A stretch of DNA of 39,392 bases, taken from NCBI GenBank assembly GCA_020650975.1, contig JAIPMN010044560.1, positions 1-39,392 of the forward strand, read 5' to 3'. Numbering within the stretch: the stretch's first letter is position 1; each line of letters begins with the position of its first letter. Shown piece by piece: positions 1-10,175 of this stretch. The translations under genes and the position numbers were made by a program. The DNA is from Apostichopus californicus. Taxonomy: Eukaryota; Echinodermata; Holothuroidea; Aspidochirotida; Stichopodidae. The notes below the pieces were generated by a model. It did not search any database. It saw only the letters and a list, made by a program, of their open reading frames with translations, and had not been told where the DNA came from.

Positions 1-254
1 GGTAAAAAATATGAGAAAGTCTTACTTTGGTCGTTTGTGATTGTATTATGATAAAAACTCAAAAATTGAGGAAAAATTGTGACTCAACGCAAAATGCTGC
101 TTTAAGTTTAATTTCTTTTGTTACTTTGAAGTTGCTACAAAAGGCCTAAGAAAATGCACCATTCAATTAAATAAGAATTTCAAGTTGTTTTTGAAGACCT
201 ATGCATTTAATCTATGATATCAGACCATTAATGTACATTCTATTCATTTAACAG

Positions 255-370
255 GTCGCTTTGGCAATCAAGCTGACCATTACTTAGGAGCTTTAGGATT
301 TGCTAAGCAGTTGGACCGGACCCTCATCCTCCCTCCATGGGTGGAATACCCCTACAGAAGTGCCACATCG
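255..370 (+). CDS. POFUT1: POFUT1 exon A (first visible coding exon)
   Basis: Acceptor 'aacag' then GT completing a split Gly codon; reads [18 protein letters not shown] followed by [21 protein letters not shown]; donor 'gtcagt'. It ends in phase 0. It holds the conserved GRFGNQ loop. The Asn of the mammalian LNRT glycosylation site is Asp here (LDRT). Confidence 0.94.
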
Positions 371-3300
371 GTCAGTTACCTCTATTTAATTAGTAGATTT
401 AGAAACAGACGGTCCCACCAAGGACCAACTATTAGTATATTTCACATTTGTCTTATGAGTGATTTCCGATCAGCTGCATCCATTGCATAAAAATCAGGCG
501 TGTAGCCAGGGGGGAGCAAAGGGGGCGACTGCCCCCCCCTGAACATATTTTTGGTATTGTTTTATGATATCGCTAGTAATTTCAAAATAGAAACGCTGAG
601 ATGCAACTTACAAGGCCTGGGAAGTGCCATTTCCAGCGATCTGGGAGACATTTTTGGCCTAATTTTTCTTGTAAATCTGGGAGGCATTTTTGGCCTAATT
701 TTTCTTGTAAGCTTCGCGCCAACCCACGGTGGCTTTACGCTTAGAAAGTTTGCCTACAAGCTTCGCCCCTCCCTTGGCAAATTCCTCGCAACGCCCCTGA
801 TAAGATCACCTATTTGAATCTGTATACTAATCCTCAGTCATGTTACTAAACTTGTAGAGTAGGACTTAAAAGACAAGGTTGCAAATTGATGGTAATAAGA
901 GACTCCTGTTAGAGCTGGATAGTTGAGTGTAATGGGTAGTTAATGATCCCATTCAATTCCAAAAATTACTTTTCCAGACTCAGGACATGTTAGTATTAAT
1001 GACTTACAAAAGAAGTAAATATTTATCTTGTTTTTGACCAAGCATTAAGATAATCAACTAAATACGCTGCTTTTGAGCAGCCGTCTAGGTTTGCTCAACC
1101 GTTCTACAAAAACCAATGGATTTTTACTCAAAATAAGGTTGCAGTTGATAAAAGAAAGACATCATGCTAGATATTTTCACCAAGTGATGATTAATTTTAC
1201 AAGTATTTAAATAACTTTGGTTAACTTGTACCCAATTTATCGCCCAGACACATTTCAATATTGGTATTAATTTTCAAATCCAGACGGCAAATTCGACAAA
1301 ATTGCAAATTTTGAATTATTTTTGCCATTTTACTCGAAACAAACTTTGACTAGAACCACACTGATATGGCTGGTTCGTTTGAATAGTATCAAAAAGGAAA
1401 CTGACTGGAATGGAACCAAAGAGCTTCTGTAAAGGAGACCCAAATCCAACCATCATCTTTAGATTGTATGACAAAGATCTTAGTGAAGATTGTTACAGCC
1501 AAGAAAGCTCATGTAATCGTCCATTTTGGAGATATCCTAATTTAAAAGTCGTGTCTGTGAGAGTTGTCACTTTGTAAATTTGTGATGTCATAGTGCCACT
1601 AGGATGTGAAACCTTTTAGTTTTGTGTTTATTTTTCTGTCTTATTTTCAAGGTATAATGTTAACAGTGTTGACACTTTAATAACTAATGCAATCATGAGG
1701 TCTTGTAAAGAGCTTCAATATCTTAGATTCAGCATTTAAAAAAACCCATATCCATTTACAGGAAATAAACATTCTAAGAAATAAAAATATATATAATTTT
1801 TTATGTATTTATAAAACATATTGAAGCACATATTGAAGCTTGAGAAAGATACCCTGTTTAGACTTTACCAAGTGTTCATTTTTTTCTTGTTCTAAAATAA
1901 ATAGGTGTTCTAGAGGAATGTCTCCATATGTTTTCAGGATGGTGTTAGTAGAGTAGAGCACCATAGTATAAAAGTACCTTTGGAAGTGAAAATATCCTAG
2001 GGGCATGCCAACGATGATCATTTCTAAGAGACTAGGCTTGTCTATAAGTTGAATGAATGTTAATATATTTTACCAAGTGTTCAGTCTTGTGTCGGAATCT
2101 GTGATATCTCCCAAAGTTGAATTAGGTTTTTTCTTAGCTGTTTGGTGAAGTTGTTCAGCACTGGTATGTCTATCAAATTGACCAACAAGGAAGGTTGGGT
2201 TTGTGTCTCCTTTAGAAAGTTGGTTTTAATCCATCTTTAATTTGACTCGACATGGTTTACTTTCAAACTTTATCGCCGTTGACGTTTGCAAATAATGTTC
2301 TCTGTTCCTACATTTCTTTTACCCTTTTTATTTTGTTTATTTTGATGAACATACAGGACCAGATTCCATTTAAAACTTACTTTGAGGTCGACACGATAGC
2401 AGAATACCACAGGGTCATCCCAATGGAAACATTTATGAAAGAATTGGCACCCACAATTTGGCCAGTGGGTAAAAGAATAGGTAAGTTTGGAGCCACCGTT
2501 TGCCCTTACAGTACAGAAGATTCACCGTCACCCGGACACAAACTGTTATCTTTATTCGAGTGTGAGAATTGATTCTCAACTTTATCCCAAATGCTCGTCC
2601 ATGGGTCAGTGAAACCCTCACCACCGACTAGCTCTAAACTTGTCATTCTGACAACTATGACAGTGTGTTACACTTTGGGCCGAAGGAAATTAGAACAAGA
2701 ATTTTCAGCTCATGCTTAAAAATTATTGAATTATTAGAAATTAAGAGGTATTCAAGAGGAATGTCTCAATATGTTTTTAGAATGGTGTTAGTAGAGTAGA
2801 GCCCTATAGTATAAAAATACCTTTGGAAGTGAAAATATCCTAGGGGCATGCCAACGATGATCATTTCTAAGAGAGTAGGCTTGTCTATAAATTGAATGAA
2901 TGTTAAAACTTTTTTTTTTCTGTAGTTGTCGATGTGCTCATCAGGTGTTTTTTCCTTAGGGATGGAGGCTTGGGCGAGTGACGGGACACATGACTGTCGA
3001 CTTGAAGGGCACTGTTAACTGTACATTATAAAAACTGAAGGGAAATTGAAATCTTTACAGCATTATGATAGCCCTCATTTATTACTTCACATCTATTCTG
3101 CCTTTGATGCTCTCTGCTTGAGAATTACTATTTAAAGATGTTTCTTTTGTATTTTCGACAGGTTTCTGCTATCGGAAAGATGCCACCTCGAACGAATGCA
3201 GCATGAAGAATGGCAATCCATTCGGCCCTTTCTGGGATAAATTTAATATCAATTTTGACGGATCCCAAGAATATTCTCCTCTTTCCTTCAGCAGTCACTC

Positions 3301-6113
3301 GGGATCGCTGAAAGCTCAATGGGATCAAACGTAATTACCGATGTTTTCATTGCCTGAAATTCTGTTGAATGAAATTGCATTACAGATTCAAAGAACAGAT
3401 AACAAGTATTTGCTGCTGCTAATTATTACCAGTCTTGACTCACCTCTCTCTGTTGTTTGTAGATTTCCTGCTTACAAGTAACAAGTGCTAGCATTCGCTG
3501 CTTTGGATTACGCCCTTTCTTAACTCTTGTCTTTATGTAGTTTGTAGATTTCCTGCTTCTGAGTACCAGTGCTAGTGTTCCCTGCTTTGGATCATGCCCT
3601 TTCTTAACTCTTGTCTTTATGTAGTTTGTAGATTTCCTGCTTCTGAGTACCAGTGCTAGTGTTCCCTGCTTTGGATCATGCCCTTCTTAACTCTTGTCTT
3701 TATGTAGTTTGTAGATTTCATGCTTCTGAGTACCAGTGCTAGTATTCGCTGCTTTGGATTATGCCCTTTCTTAACTCTTGTCTTTATGTAGTTTGTAGAT
3801 TTCATGCTTCTGAGTACCAGTGCTAGCATTCGCTGCTTTGGATTATGCCCTTTCTTAACTCTTGTCTTTATGTAGTTTGTAGATTTCCTGCTTCTGAGTA
3901 CCAGTGCTAGCATTCGCTGCTTCGGATTATGCCCTTTCTTTGCAATTTTCCCTCTGTCATTTGAAGAATTACTGCCTCAAAGTGCCCAGTGCTAACATTA
4001 CTAGTGATGATTATGCCCTCAATTCATTCTCTCTCTGTGTTTTGTAGATTTCCTGCTTCAGAGTACCCAGTGTTAGCATTTGCCGGTGCCCCTGCGTCGT
4101 TTCCTGTGGAGAGACACAACTTAGATCTTCAGAGATACTTTAAATGGTCCAAAGACATAGAAGACCAAGCCAACTTATTTATCAATGAAGAGCTTGCCGA
4201 GGGCCCATTCGTTGGAATCCATCTCAGGCACGGTCTGGATTGGGTATGTTAATCTTCTTCTGATTAAAGGAACGGCTTCAGGCAAATTGTAATATTGATA
4301 ATATATATGTTATATCCAACAAACATGCTAGTAGTATTTCTATGTTACAAATATTGAACTTCATGTTCTGCTCAGTGTCTGAAATAATCCTCCTTTAGGG
4401 CTTAATCATTGATGGTATCAGCTGCATACCTAATTGAAACTGTGTTAGGCCATTGTTTTATAAATTGCAATTAGTCAGCCAAAATAAAATGATTCGCTAA
4501 AGGATGGATATGATTCAACACCATTTTTTTCTTAGAAAAATTGTTAAGGATTTTGAGCGTTTAATTTTGAGCCCATAATAGTTTCTTCTTATCAAGTTTT
4601 TGTGTTACTCTTGAAGAGCTGTGCTAGACTAGGTGCCCAGCCACTTTGATCGACGAGCCTGTGATGTTGAAAGAATCATTTCTCAAAAACTAAAAGTGAT
4701 TAAAAGATACGGCCTTGACTGATAGCAATGTGATATGATAACTGGTTACTTTTTTGCAGCAAAGAGGATTTTGTTTCCATGCATTTCAAGTCAGTTTGGA
4801 CGAACCTAACGTAATTATAAATTTAATTAATGGCCGCTTCATATCTTGCATGTCTTATTGATGAAACTTGCATGAAAGAACATATAAAAAGATGACAAAT
4901 TTGTCTCCTTTCATTTGAACTTTACTTCAATTGATAATGATATCAAATACTAAAACATCTCGACTGGATTTACCGTGATTTCTACATTTTTTTATGAAAT
5001 AAAGAATATGATCTAATTTGATACTACCAATGTTATTTCTGCCCGATTTGAAGCTGTGAGTCCCCCCCCCTACTCCTGTAATTAATTATCTCAATGTGTA
5101 ATTAATTAATCATAATGACTGTGTAATTTATGGTGACATTTTATGTGAAGAGTGGTCATTTTGATTCATTACCCTCACCTCAAAAAGTTGTTTTAACTAT
5201 TTTTTTGAATATTTTTTCCCTACTTTCAGGACAATGTTTGCACTCATGTTGACAGCTCTCGCCATCTCTTCGCCTCCCCTCAATGCCTGGGTTATTTTAA
5301 CGAGTATGGTACGGTTACCAAAGAACTTTGTGCTCCGCCTAAGGATGTCATGAAGAAACAACTCAAGAAAATTGTGAAGAAAATGAAAGCCAAAGCTGTG
5401 TTCGTGGCCACAGATTCGGATGCAATGATCAACGAGCTACAGAAGGCTGTAAAAGTGAGCGACTTTTTCTTTTTTTCTATTTTTTGGTATAAAACAAATA
5501 TATAATATCAGTGTACTGGGGAAAATAACACTATAAGTATTTAATGAGAAACGTCTAGGAAACAAAATGCTCGTTTGTGAAATGGTTGCTAATGACTGCA
5601 CCAGATTTGTATCTATACTTGGACTGGTCCGATGGGGAATGAAGACACAGAAATAATGACAGAGATAGGAAAAAAAGAAAGACTGTGATAATAGTGAGAC
5701 CACAATGTGAATCTTAAAACAATGTAAGAGGGTAGTATCACCAACCCTGCTAAAATTGACCCTGTTACCCCCTCATCCTTCCCCCTGCCCCATCCCTACC
5801 TTGTTCCCAACCTAGTTAATGTTACAATTAAAGAATATGACAAAAGCATTGTTTCTTCAACCTTTATTGCATTGTTCTTAAAGCATGTGAACACAGCAGC
5901 ACAACAATTGTATTTCATTGTTTCCAGGTGAAAGTCGTACAGAGGACCCCGTCAGAGCCTCACGTGGACCTAGCGATCTTAGCAAAGTCTGATCATTACA
6001 TAGCCAACTGCGTTTCTTCATTTTCTTCCTTCGCAAAGAGGGAGAGGGACGTCTACGGTAAACCTACGTCTTTCTGGGCATTCACACCAAAAGAAACCAA
6101 GCAGGAACTTTGA
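255..6113 (+). CDS. POFUT1: GDP-fucose protein O-fucosyltransferase 1 (six 3' coding exons, 5' end outside window)
   Basis: Transfers fucose from GDP-fucose to Ser/Thr in EGF-like repeats (Notch and ligands) in the ER lumen. Coding exons are 255-370, 2357-2480, 3162-3330, 4048-4243, 5230-5454 and 5928-6113; all junctions are GT-AG and phases match, giving 338 visible residues (human protein about 388). Seen: GRFGNQADH near the start (nucleotide-sugar pocket), [32 protein letters not shown] (its Arg matches the catalytic-site Arg of the family), VFVATDSD and the NCVSSF C-terminal motif. Cysteines match the three disulfide pairs I recall for this part of the mammalian enzyme. The C-terminus is KQEL, an ER-retention signal (mammals have RDEF). 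The signal peptide and start codon lie upstream. It is convergent with ATP13A1. Very confident of identity; exon ends rest on protein similarity and splice consensus. Confidence 0.96.
497..825. repeat. Dispersed SINE/MITE-like element with internal 41-bp duplication
   Basis: Begins 'gtagccaggggggagcaaag', is rich in C8/G runs and ends near 'gcaacgcccctga'. Inside, a roughly 41-bp unit 'ctgggag.catttttggcc' is present twice (about 641-711). Its base composition differs from the flanking intron. This kind of sequence is familiar to me from marine invertebrate genomes; the class is uncertain. It lies in the intron between POFUT1 exons A and B. Confidence 0.55.
1414..2233. mobile_element. Non-autonomous DNA element with imperfect terminal inverted repeats
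   Basis: The left end 'aaaggagacccaaatccaac' (about 1431-1450) is inverted at the right end 'gttgggtttgtgtctccttt' (about 2194-2213). No transposase frame is seen. Related ends recur at 6341-6890 and related interior at 25885-26330, so it is a dispersed family. It lies in the intron before POFUT1 exon B. Confidence 0.55.
2357..2480 (+). CDS. POFUT1: POFUT1 exon B
   Basis: Acceptor 'atacag'; reads [20 protein letters not shown] then [21 protein letters not shown]; donor 'gtaagt', phase 1. It matches the family segment ending AYHRVI..F.LAPT.WP..KR. Two partial copies of one dispersed repeat lie on either side of it (1900-2065 and 2747-2910). Confidence 0.94.
2747..2910 (+). repeat. Second copy of the 1900-2065 segment
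   Basis: About 165 bases, including 'cctttggaagtgaaaatatc' and 'gggcatgccaacgatgatca', match 1900-2065 closely in the same orientation. The two copies lie on either side of POFUT1 exon B, about 850 bp apart. Confidence 0.85.
3162..3330 (+). CDS. POFUT1: POFUT1 exon C
   Basis: Acceptor 'ttcgacag'; the split Gly is followed by [20 protein letters not shown] then [20 protein letters not shown]; donor 'gtaatt', phase 2. The two Cys correspond to a disulfide pair in the family. The mammalian NKS glycosylation site is DGS here. Confidence 0.94.
3441..4047 (+). repeat. Tandem array of the POFUT1 exon D acceptor, ~84-bp units, 7 copies plus the real site
   Basis: 'tttgtag|atttcctgctt' or close variants recur with AG ending at 3462, 3547, 3631, 3714, 3798, 3882, a degenerate 3966, and the true 4047. 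Each unit carries intron end plus about 40 exon bases. Copies 1-6 would bring an early stop (TAA or TAG) if spliced. The seventh (3966) is open and in frame with the exon. Confidence 0.92.
4048..4243 (+). CDS. POFUT1: POFUT1 exon D
   Basis: Acceptor 'gttttgtag'; reads (T)[20 protein letters not shown] and ends in [11 protein letters not shown]; donor 'gtatgt', phase 0. It contains the catalytic-site HLR. Its acceptor plus about 40 exonic bases are the template of the upstream tandem array (3441-4047). An alternative acceptor at 3965-3966 would extend the exon in frame by 81 nt with no stop. Confidence 0.93.
5230..5454 (+). CDS. POFUT1: POFUT1 exon E
   Basis: Acceptor 'tactttcag'; reads [20 protein letters not shown], then [20 protein letters not shown], ending in [20 protein letters not shown]; donor 'gtgagc', phase 0. 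It carries three of the conserved cysteines and the VATDS motif of the donor-binding half. Confidence 0.94.
5928..6113 (+). CDS. POFUT1: POFUT1 terminal coding exon F, ending in KQEL
   Basis: Acceptor 'gtttccag'; reads [40 protein letters not shown], then TPKETKQEL and TGA. SDH.I.NCVSSF..F.KRER is the family's C-terminal signature. KQEL is a plausible KDEL-receptor ligand. Confidence 0.95.
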   Translation: MKVVQRTPSEPHVDLAILAKSDHYIANCVSSFSSFAKRERDVYGKPTSFWAFTPKETKQEL

Positions 6114-6340
6114 TGATTGTTCATCAGATGTGGTCTACTCTCACAGTTAGAAATATCTTCTATATGTATGGTCTTGCAGTGTGGGCAGACTGTTGACCTG
6201 GTCAGAGATAGTGCAAGATATACAGAGAGAGAGAGAGAGGGAAAGACTGGAACTGGTGACAAAACTGTAAATGGTTGTCTAGAAAGTAACTCACAGATGA
6301 GAGATGACAGTTGAAAGTTAATCCAAAGGGATTAAGGCAA
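6114..6340 (+). other. Proximal POFUT1 3' UTR
   Basis: Sequence directly after the stop, with a short GA microsatellite at about 6222-6240. I cannot fix the poly(A) site; AATAAA occurs at 7176-7181 and 7914-7919, among others, and either would leave a long UTR. Confidence 0.5.
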
Positions 6341-6890
6341 AAGCAAATCCAACCATTGTCCCAAATCTGTGTATGATAGAGATAATCTTGATGAGCAATT
6401 CCCCCCCAAAACAGATATTAATGAAAATTACATTTCAGTTTAGAAGATGAATTTATTTTTTTAGGATTCCCTTGATGTATTAGAGAGAAGACTTGAGTAA
6501 GTCTGATATGTAAACCACAGAGTTTAGCTTAGTGTGGTACGAGACAGGTGATATTTTCATTTAGGTTGTTCACCTCGCTATCTTTCATTCAATCAAAGTT
6601 GATATTTATAATGGGAAAAATGACCAAATGATAATCAAAATGTCAATAATGGCATTGTTTTGTAGAATTTCTGCTGACTTTTACCCAAAAAAAAGCAAAG
6701 CAAAGGGGAAGCAAAGAGATTTTGCCTTCTAATTTAGAAAATTTCAGCCCATAATTGATATTAGTTTAAATCTATAGAATCCCTCCCAAATAATCAAAGG
6801 AGTTTATTTAGCTGTTTAAAGGGATGCGCTCTGCATGAACATCACCTATCTCATCAGGCAAAGAGGGAGGCAGACGATGGTTGGGTTTGC
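6341..6890. mobile_element. Inverted-repeat element related to the 1414-2233 family
   Basis: The left 'gcaaatccaaccat' and right 'atggttgggtttgc' are inverted copies of each other and match the ends of the 1.4-kb element. No coding capacity is seen. It lies just after the POFUT1 stop, so it may be part of the 3' UTR. Confidence 0.5.
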
Positions 6891-7519
6891 AGCTCTTTCA
6901 GAGCAGGTGGTGATTTGCTCTAGTTCTGAAAGGTTTCGCTATTCATTATTTTTTTTGCTGTTGTTTTTGTGAGGCTGATACAGAGATCAAGGTATAGGAA
7001 AAACAGGGATTAAAAAAGGAACAAGTATTTCAAAATATTCAAGATATGTTTTTAAACATGCAGTTAGAATTGATATTTCATATGTCATAATCAGTACTAC
7101 GGAAGTGTGTTGGTGGATGAATGAGTTGCAAAAAGCATTCAAGGAAAGTGAAAAAGTAAAAAGTTAATCTTTAAGAATAAATTATGATCAAAAAGGAACA
7201 CCAAAAAAAAAGGGCATTGGAAATGGTTTTTTTTTTTTAAATTAAAATTTACAGTTCATTACTTACCTTTACCAAACGTAAAGGAAAGGAATATTTTCTT
7301 AATATCTGGGTACATCTATAGAGATATTTAACTTGAAAAGTAAATATACTTTCGGAGGGAATGTATTAGAGGATTTCATTATTTACCTTCTGCTGTGTTT
7401 TTTGAAGTTAAATGATTTTTGCTAGTTTCCGCTTGAAAAGGAAAAGAACAAAACAGAGTGAATCATGAAAAAAAAAATATGACTCAAAAATTGTTAATGA
7501 ATATTAAAAGCGCAATGAG
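6891..7519. other. AT-rich intergenic or 3' UTR sequence
   Basis: No coding frame with protein-like character. It contains A and T homopolymers and AATAAA at 7176-7181. Confidence 0.4.
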
Positions 7520-7605
7520 CTATTGGATGGAATCGCAGGATTCGAGCTAGTGATCTAAATATTAGTTTGCTCTAACAAATAAGCTATCTGGCCTTTTGTC
7601 ACAAG
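7520..7605 (-). repeat. tRNA-like SINE head or tRNA pseudogene
   Basis: On the - strand, 'gccagatagcttatttgtta' followed by 'gagc' resembles an A box and D arm; 'agctcgaatcctg' resembles the B box and T loop. The cloverleaf is degraded, so a functional tRNA is unlikely. Confidence 0.5.
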
Positions 7606-7984
7606 AGAAACTTGACATTTTTTGTAGTTATAAGTCAAATTTTGAACAGAAAACTAATATGGGACATGAGTTTTAAAAGAGCTCAGGAATCACTAGCTTA
7701 GAATGAATTGAAACAAGTTTTAAACCAACAAATTCTTTCTTCAATTGTTAGGACCAAATGGCTTTGTGGGTTTTTACATCTCTTATAATTCCATACACCA
7801 GTATATTTGTGAACTGTGAATTAACTTCTTCTCTCCATATGTAAATTGAATAGGGATTTTTTATAACTTATACCTTAATGTTAATCTTTATTACCTACAT
7901 ATCTTTCTCTTTTAATAAAAAGAAGTTTAGCTAAATTAGGAGGTGGTGGGAAGGGAGAGGGTTTTTTCTTTAAAGTAATACTAC

Positions 7985-8060
7985 ATATGCCTAGGATGGG
8001 GACTTGAACTGGTGACCTCAGGTCAACATGGTATGTGCTTTTCTAATCCAGTCCACAAGT
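7985..8060 (-). repeat. Second tRNA-like SINE fragment
   Basis: On the - strand, 'tggattagaaaagca' then 'ccagttcaagtccccatcc' fits A-box-like and B-box-like spacing. Sequence differs from the 7520 copy. Confidence 0.4.
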
Positions 8061-9830
8061 TTTGGCCTGTCCTTAGTACTTCAATTCCTTGCCATGGATC
8101 TCAAATTCTGGAATTTTTAAAAATTTTCTACCATTTTCTTTATTTTAAGGTTGAGTCTAGTCATTACCAGTGATTTTCCTGGATCCACTGATTGAGGAAG
8201 GGGTGGGGGAAGGGGGAGGGGGGTGGATGATTACGGAAGTTTCTCCAAGTCGTAACTCGTCACAAAATGGAGTATTGCACAGATATCTGCTTAGTGTTCG
8301 TTTCAATAAAAAAATATATATATATATATATATTCTGACATTAAGTTGTCTTCCAAAGTCAGTATAGATATCTTTTTTTGTACTTTTTTAATTTTTTTGA
8401 TAAAAAGTAAATTTGATAAAGAGTAATTTAAAGAGTTCTATCTTGGTATTTTTCCCTAGATTCAGAAATAACATTATTTTTCCATTTCTACACACAAGAT
8501 CTTTCAAGAATTCTAGTACAATGTCTTCTGATGGTCTAGACAAAAAAGAAGCCAATTTTGTGAACGGGCAGATATTTTTTTTCCGTAGGAATATGTTTGA
8601 AAGAAAACAGTTGAGCTGTAAAAATCGTTTGCCACAGATTTTTTTTCATGTACTGCATCATTTCATTTATTTTGAAAGTTTAAAAAATTTAATGTTTATT
8701 GCTTTTCTTTCTTTCTTTCTTTCTTTTTTGCTCAATTTTTGAAGCAAAGATAATTTGTGCAAAGTACAGTGTCTTGCAATTATTGCTATGCTGCTGCTCA
8801 CACACACATGGTACCTTTCTCACGTTTTTTGTTTTGTTTCGTAAAAATTGTTTCTTGAAATAGCTGAAGGCATTCCCCAAAAAATATTGCTGTTTCTATG
8901 GTATTCATTTTTTTATATAGTTGTTGGAGAAGGCAGCTGTTTTGAAACCCTGTTTGCTTTCTCTTCGCAACTCTTTCTGAGACTTAACTTTTAGTCGTAG
9001 CAAAACGTAGAGACATCTGAGATGCACAAAGCTTTTCCACAATTTTAGTAAAAGTAAAATAAGTAAAAGACATTACAGAGATAGAACACTCTCATAAATG
9101 TAAATTATATTGATTTGAATATAGGTGACAAATGTATATTTGCTATTGATATGGTCTTTCATACAGAGCTGAGTTAAAAATGTTACATGACCAAGTACTA
9201 CAAATGCCTTTGGGGTAACTTATCTTTCTTCTTTTTTGGAGGGGGGGGAGAATATTTGGAGGGAGGGAGTGAAGGTGGAGTACATTCTGTATAATCTAAT
9301 GCATTTCAGAGGCATCAGACTTTTGGTATCCAATTTCTTTTTAAGCACAAGGCATTCAATTTTTTCAAAGGGTATTTTTGAATACATATCCTACCCTCTT
9401 GTGCCGCGGTGAAGCACTTGTCGTTGCAGTAACCTCACAAGATCAGATCACAATAAGTTTAATAGCAAAGAAATGTTTCTTATCTCTATTTTTTTTCACT
9501 TTCATAGATTTCATATTCTGTCTGTCAAAAAAAAACAGTTCTAAAGGAAAGATAAGTTAAATAAGCTGGAGTTAATAGAAAGAGTATTTCTGTATAATCT
9601 ATGCATAGTCTTTTGTTAGTCTTTTGTTGGTGCTGGTTAATTGAAAATTTGAGTAACGAATACAGCAGAGAAATGTACTCTGAGAAATCTCATTGTTTGT
9701 ATCGGTCTTATGAAAATTGCTGAATTTCAGCTGTAAAGATAAAAGCTTACTTGCCAACGGAATATCCCCAAATATACCAGCCGAAACAAAGGCAAAACAA
9801 ATTCACTGTTTTAAATTAAATTTGTTAAAA
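8061..9830. other. Intergenic region with simple repeats
   Basis: Holds a G-rich run at 8200-8226, an (AT)n tract at about 8313-8333, a TTTC microsatellite at 8702-8729 and a G9 run near 9240. The open frames here are low-complexity and match no family I recognise. Confidence 0.5.
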
Positions 9831-9945
9831 AGTTGGAGGATTTGATGTTTTGACTCTAGCCGAATCTTCTTCAGATTTTAGCTGGCTGTTAGCAGTAACC
9901 TGAAGATGTTGCTAGTGTCAAGACATCAGACCCACTGACTTTCAT
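9831..9945. repeat. Degraded inverted repeat of the 'cttcttcaga' family
   Basis: The left part 'gatgttttgactctagc' and right part 'gctagtgtcaagacatc' are inverted around 'cttcttcagattttagctgg'. The architecture matches the cleaner palindrome at 33564-33670. Confidence 0.55.
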
Positions 9946-10047
9946 TTATTTACAATTGTATGTTAACATTGTTTTCTCTCTTGGTTCAAGTTGTAGTCTA
10001 TCTGACCATTGGTCACCCAGTTGGGACAATTCTTTCTATACTGTACT

Positions 10048-10175
10048 GTCATGTCCCTCTTCAGAGCACTCGTTGTGTCAGTATGAGCAGTATGAATATC
10101 ATGTTTCTATCAGAAATAAAAGGTTAGGAACTGTTTGTACTGTCAATACGAGTGCTTTGAAGCATGATATGAGAT
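10048..10175. repeat. Imperfect inverted repeat
   Basis: 'gagcactcgttgtgtcagta' and, inverted downstream, 'gtactgtcaatacgagtgct' form arms around a loop of about 55 bases. No gene is seen. Confidence 0.4.

Noticed and set aside
3656..3913. - strand open frame with a threefold 28-residue repeat
   Set aside because: It is the 84-bp splice-site array (84 = 3 x 28) read backwards, so it stays open by periodicity, not selection.
7520..7605. Functional tRNA gene
   Set aside because: D-arm and T-arm words are present, but acceptor stem pairing and the anticodon arm look broken.
8413..8742. 109-codon + strand frame
   Set aside because: AT-rich, Phe- and Ser-rich translation of homopolymer sequence; no splice or protein support.
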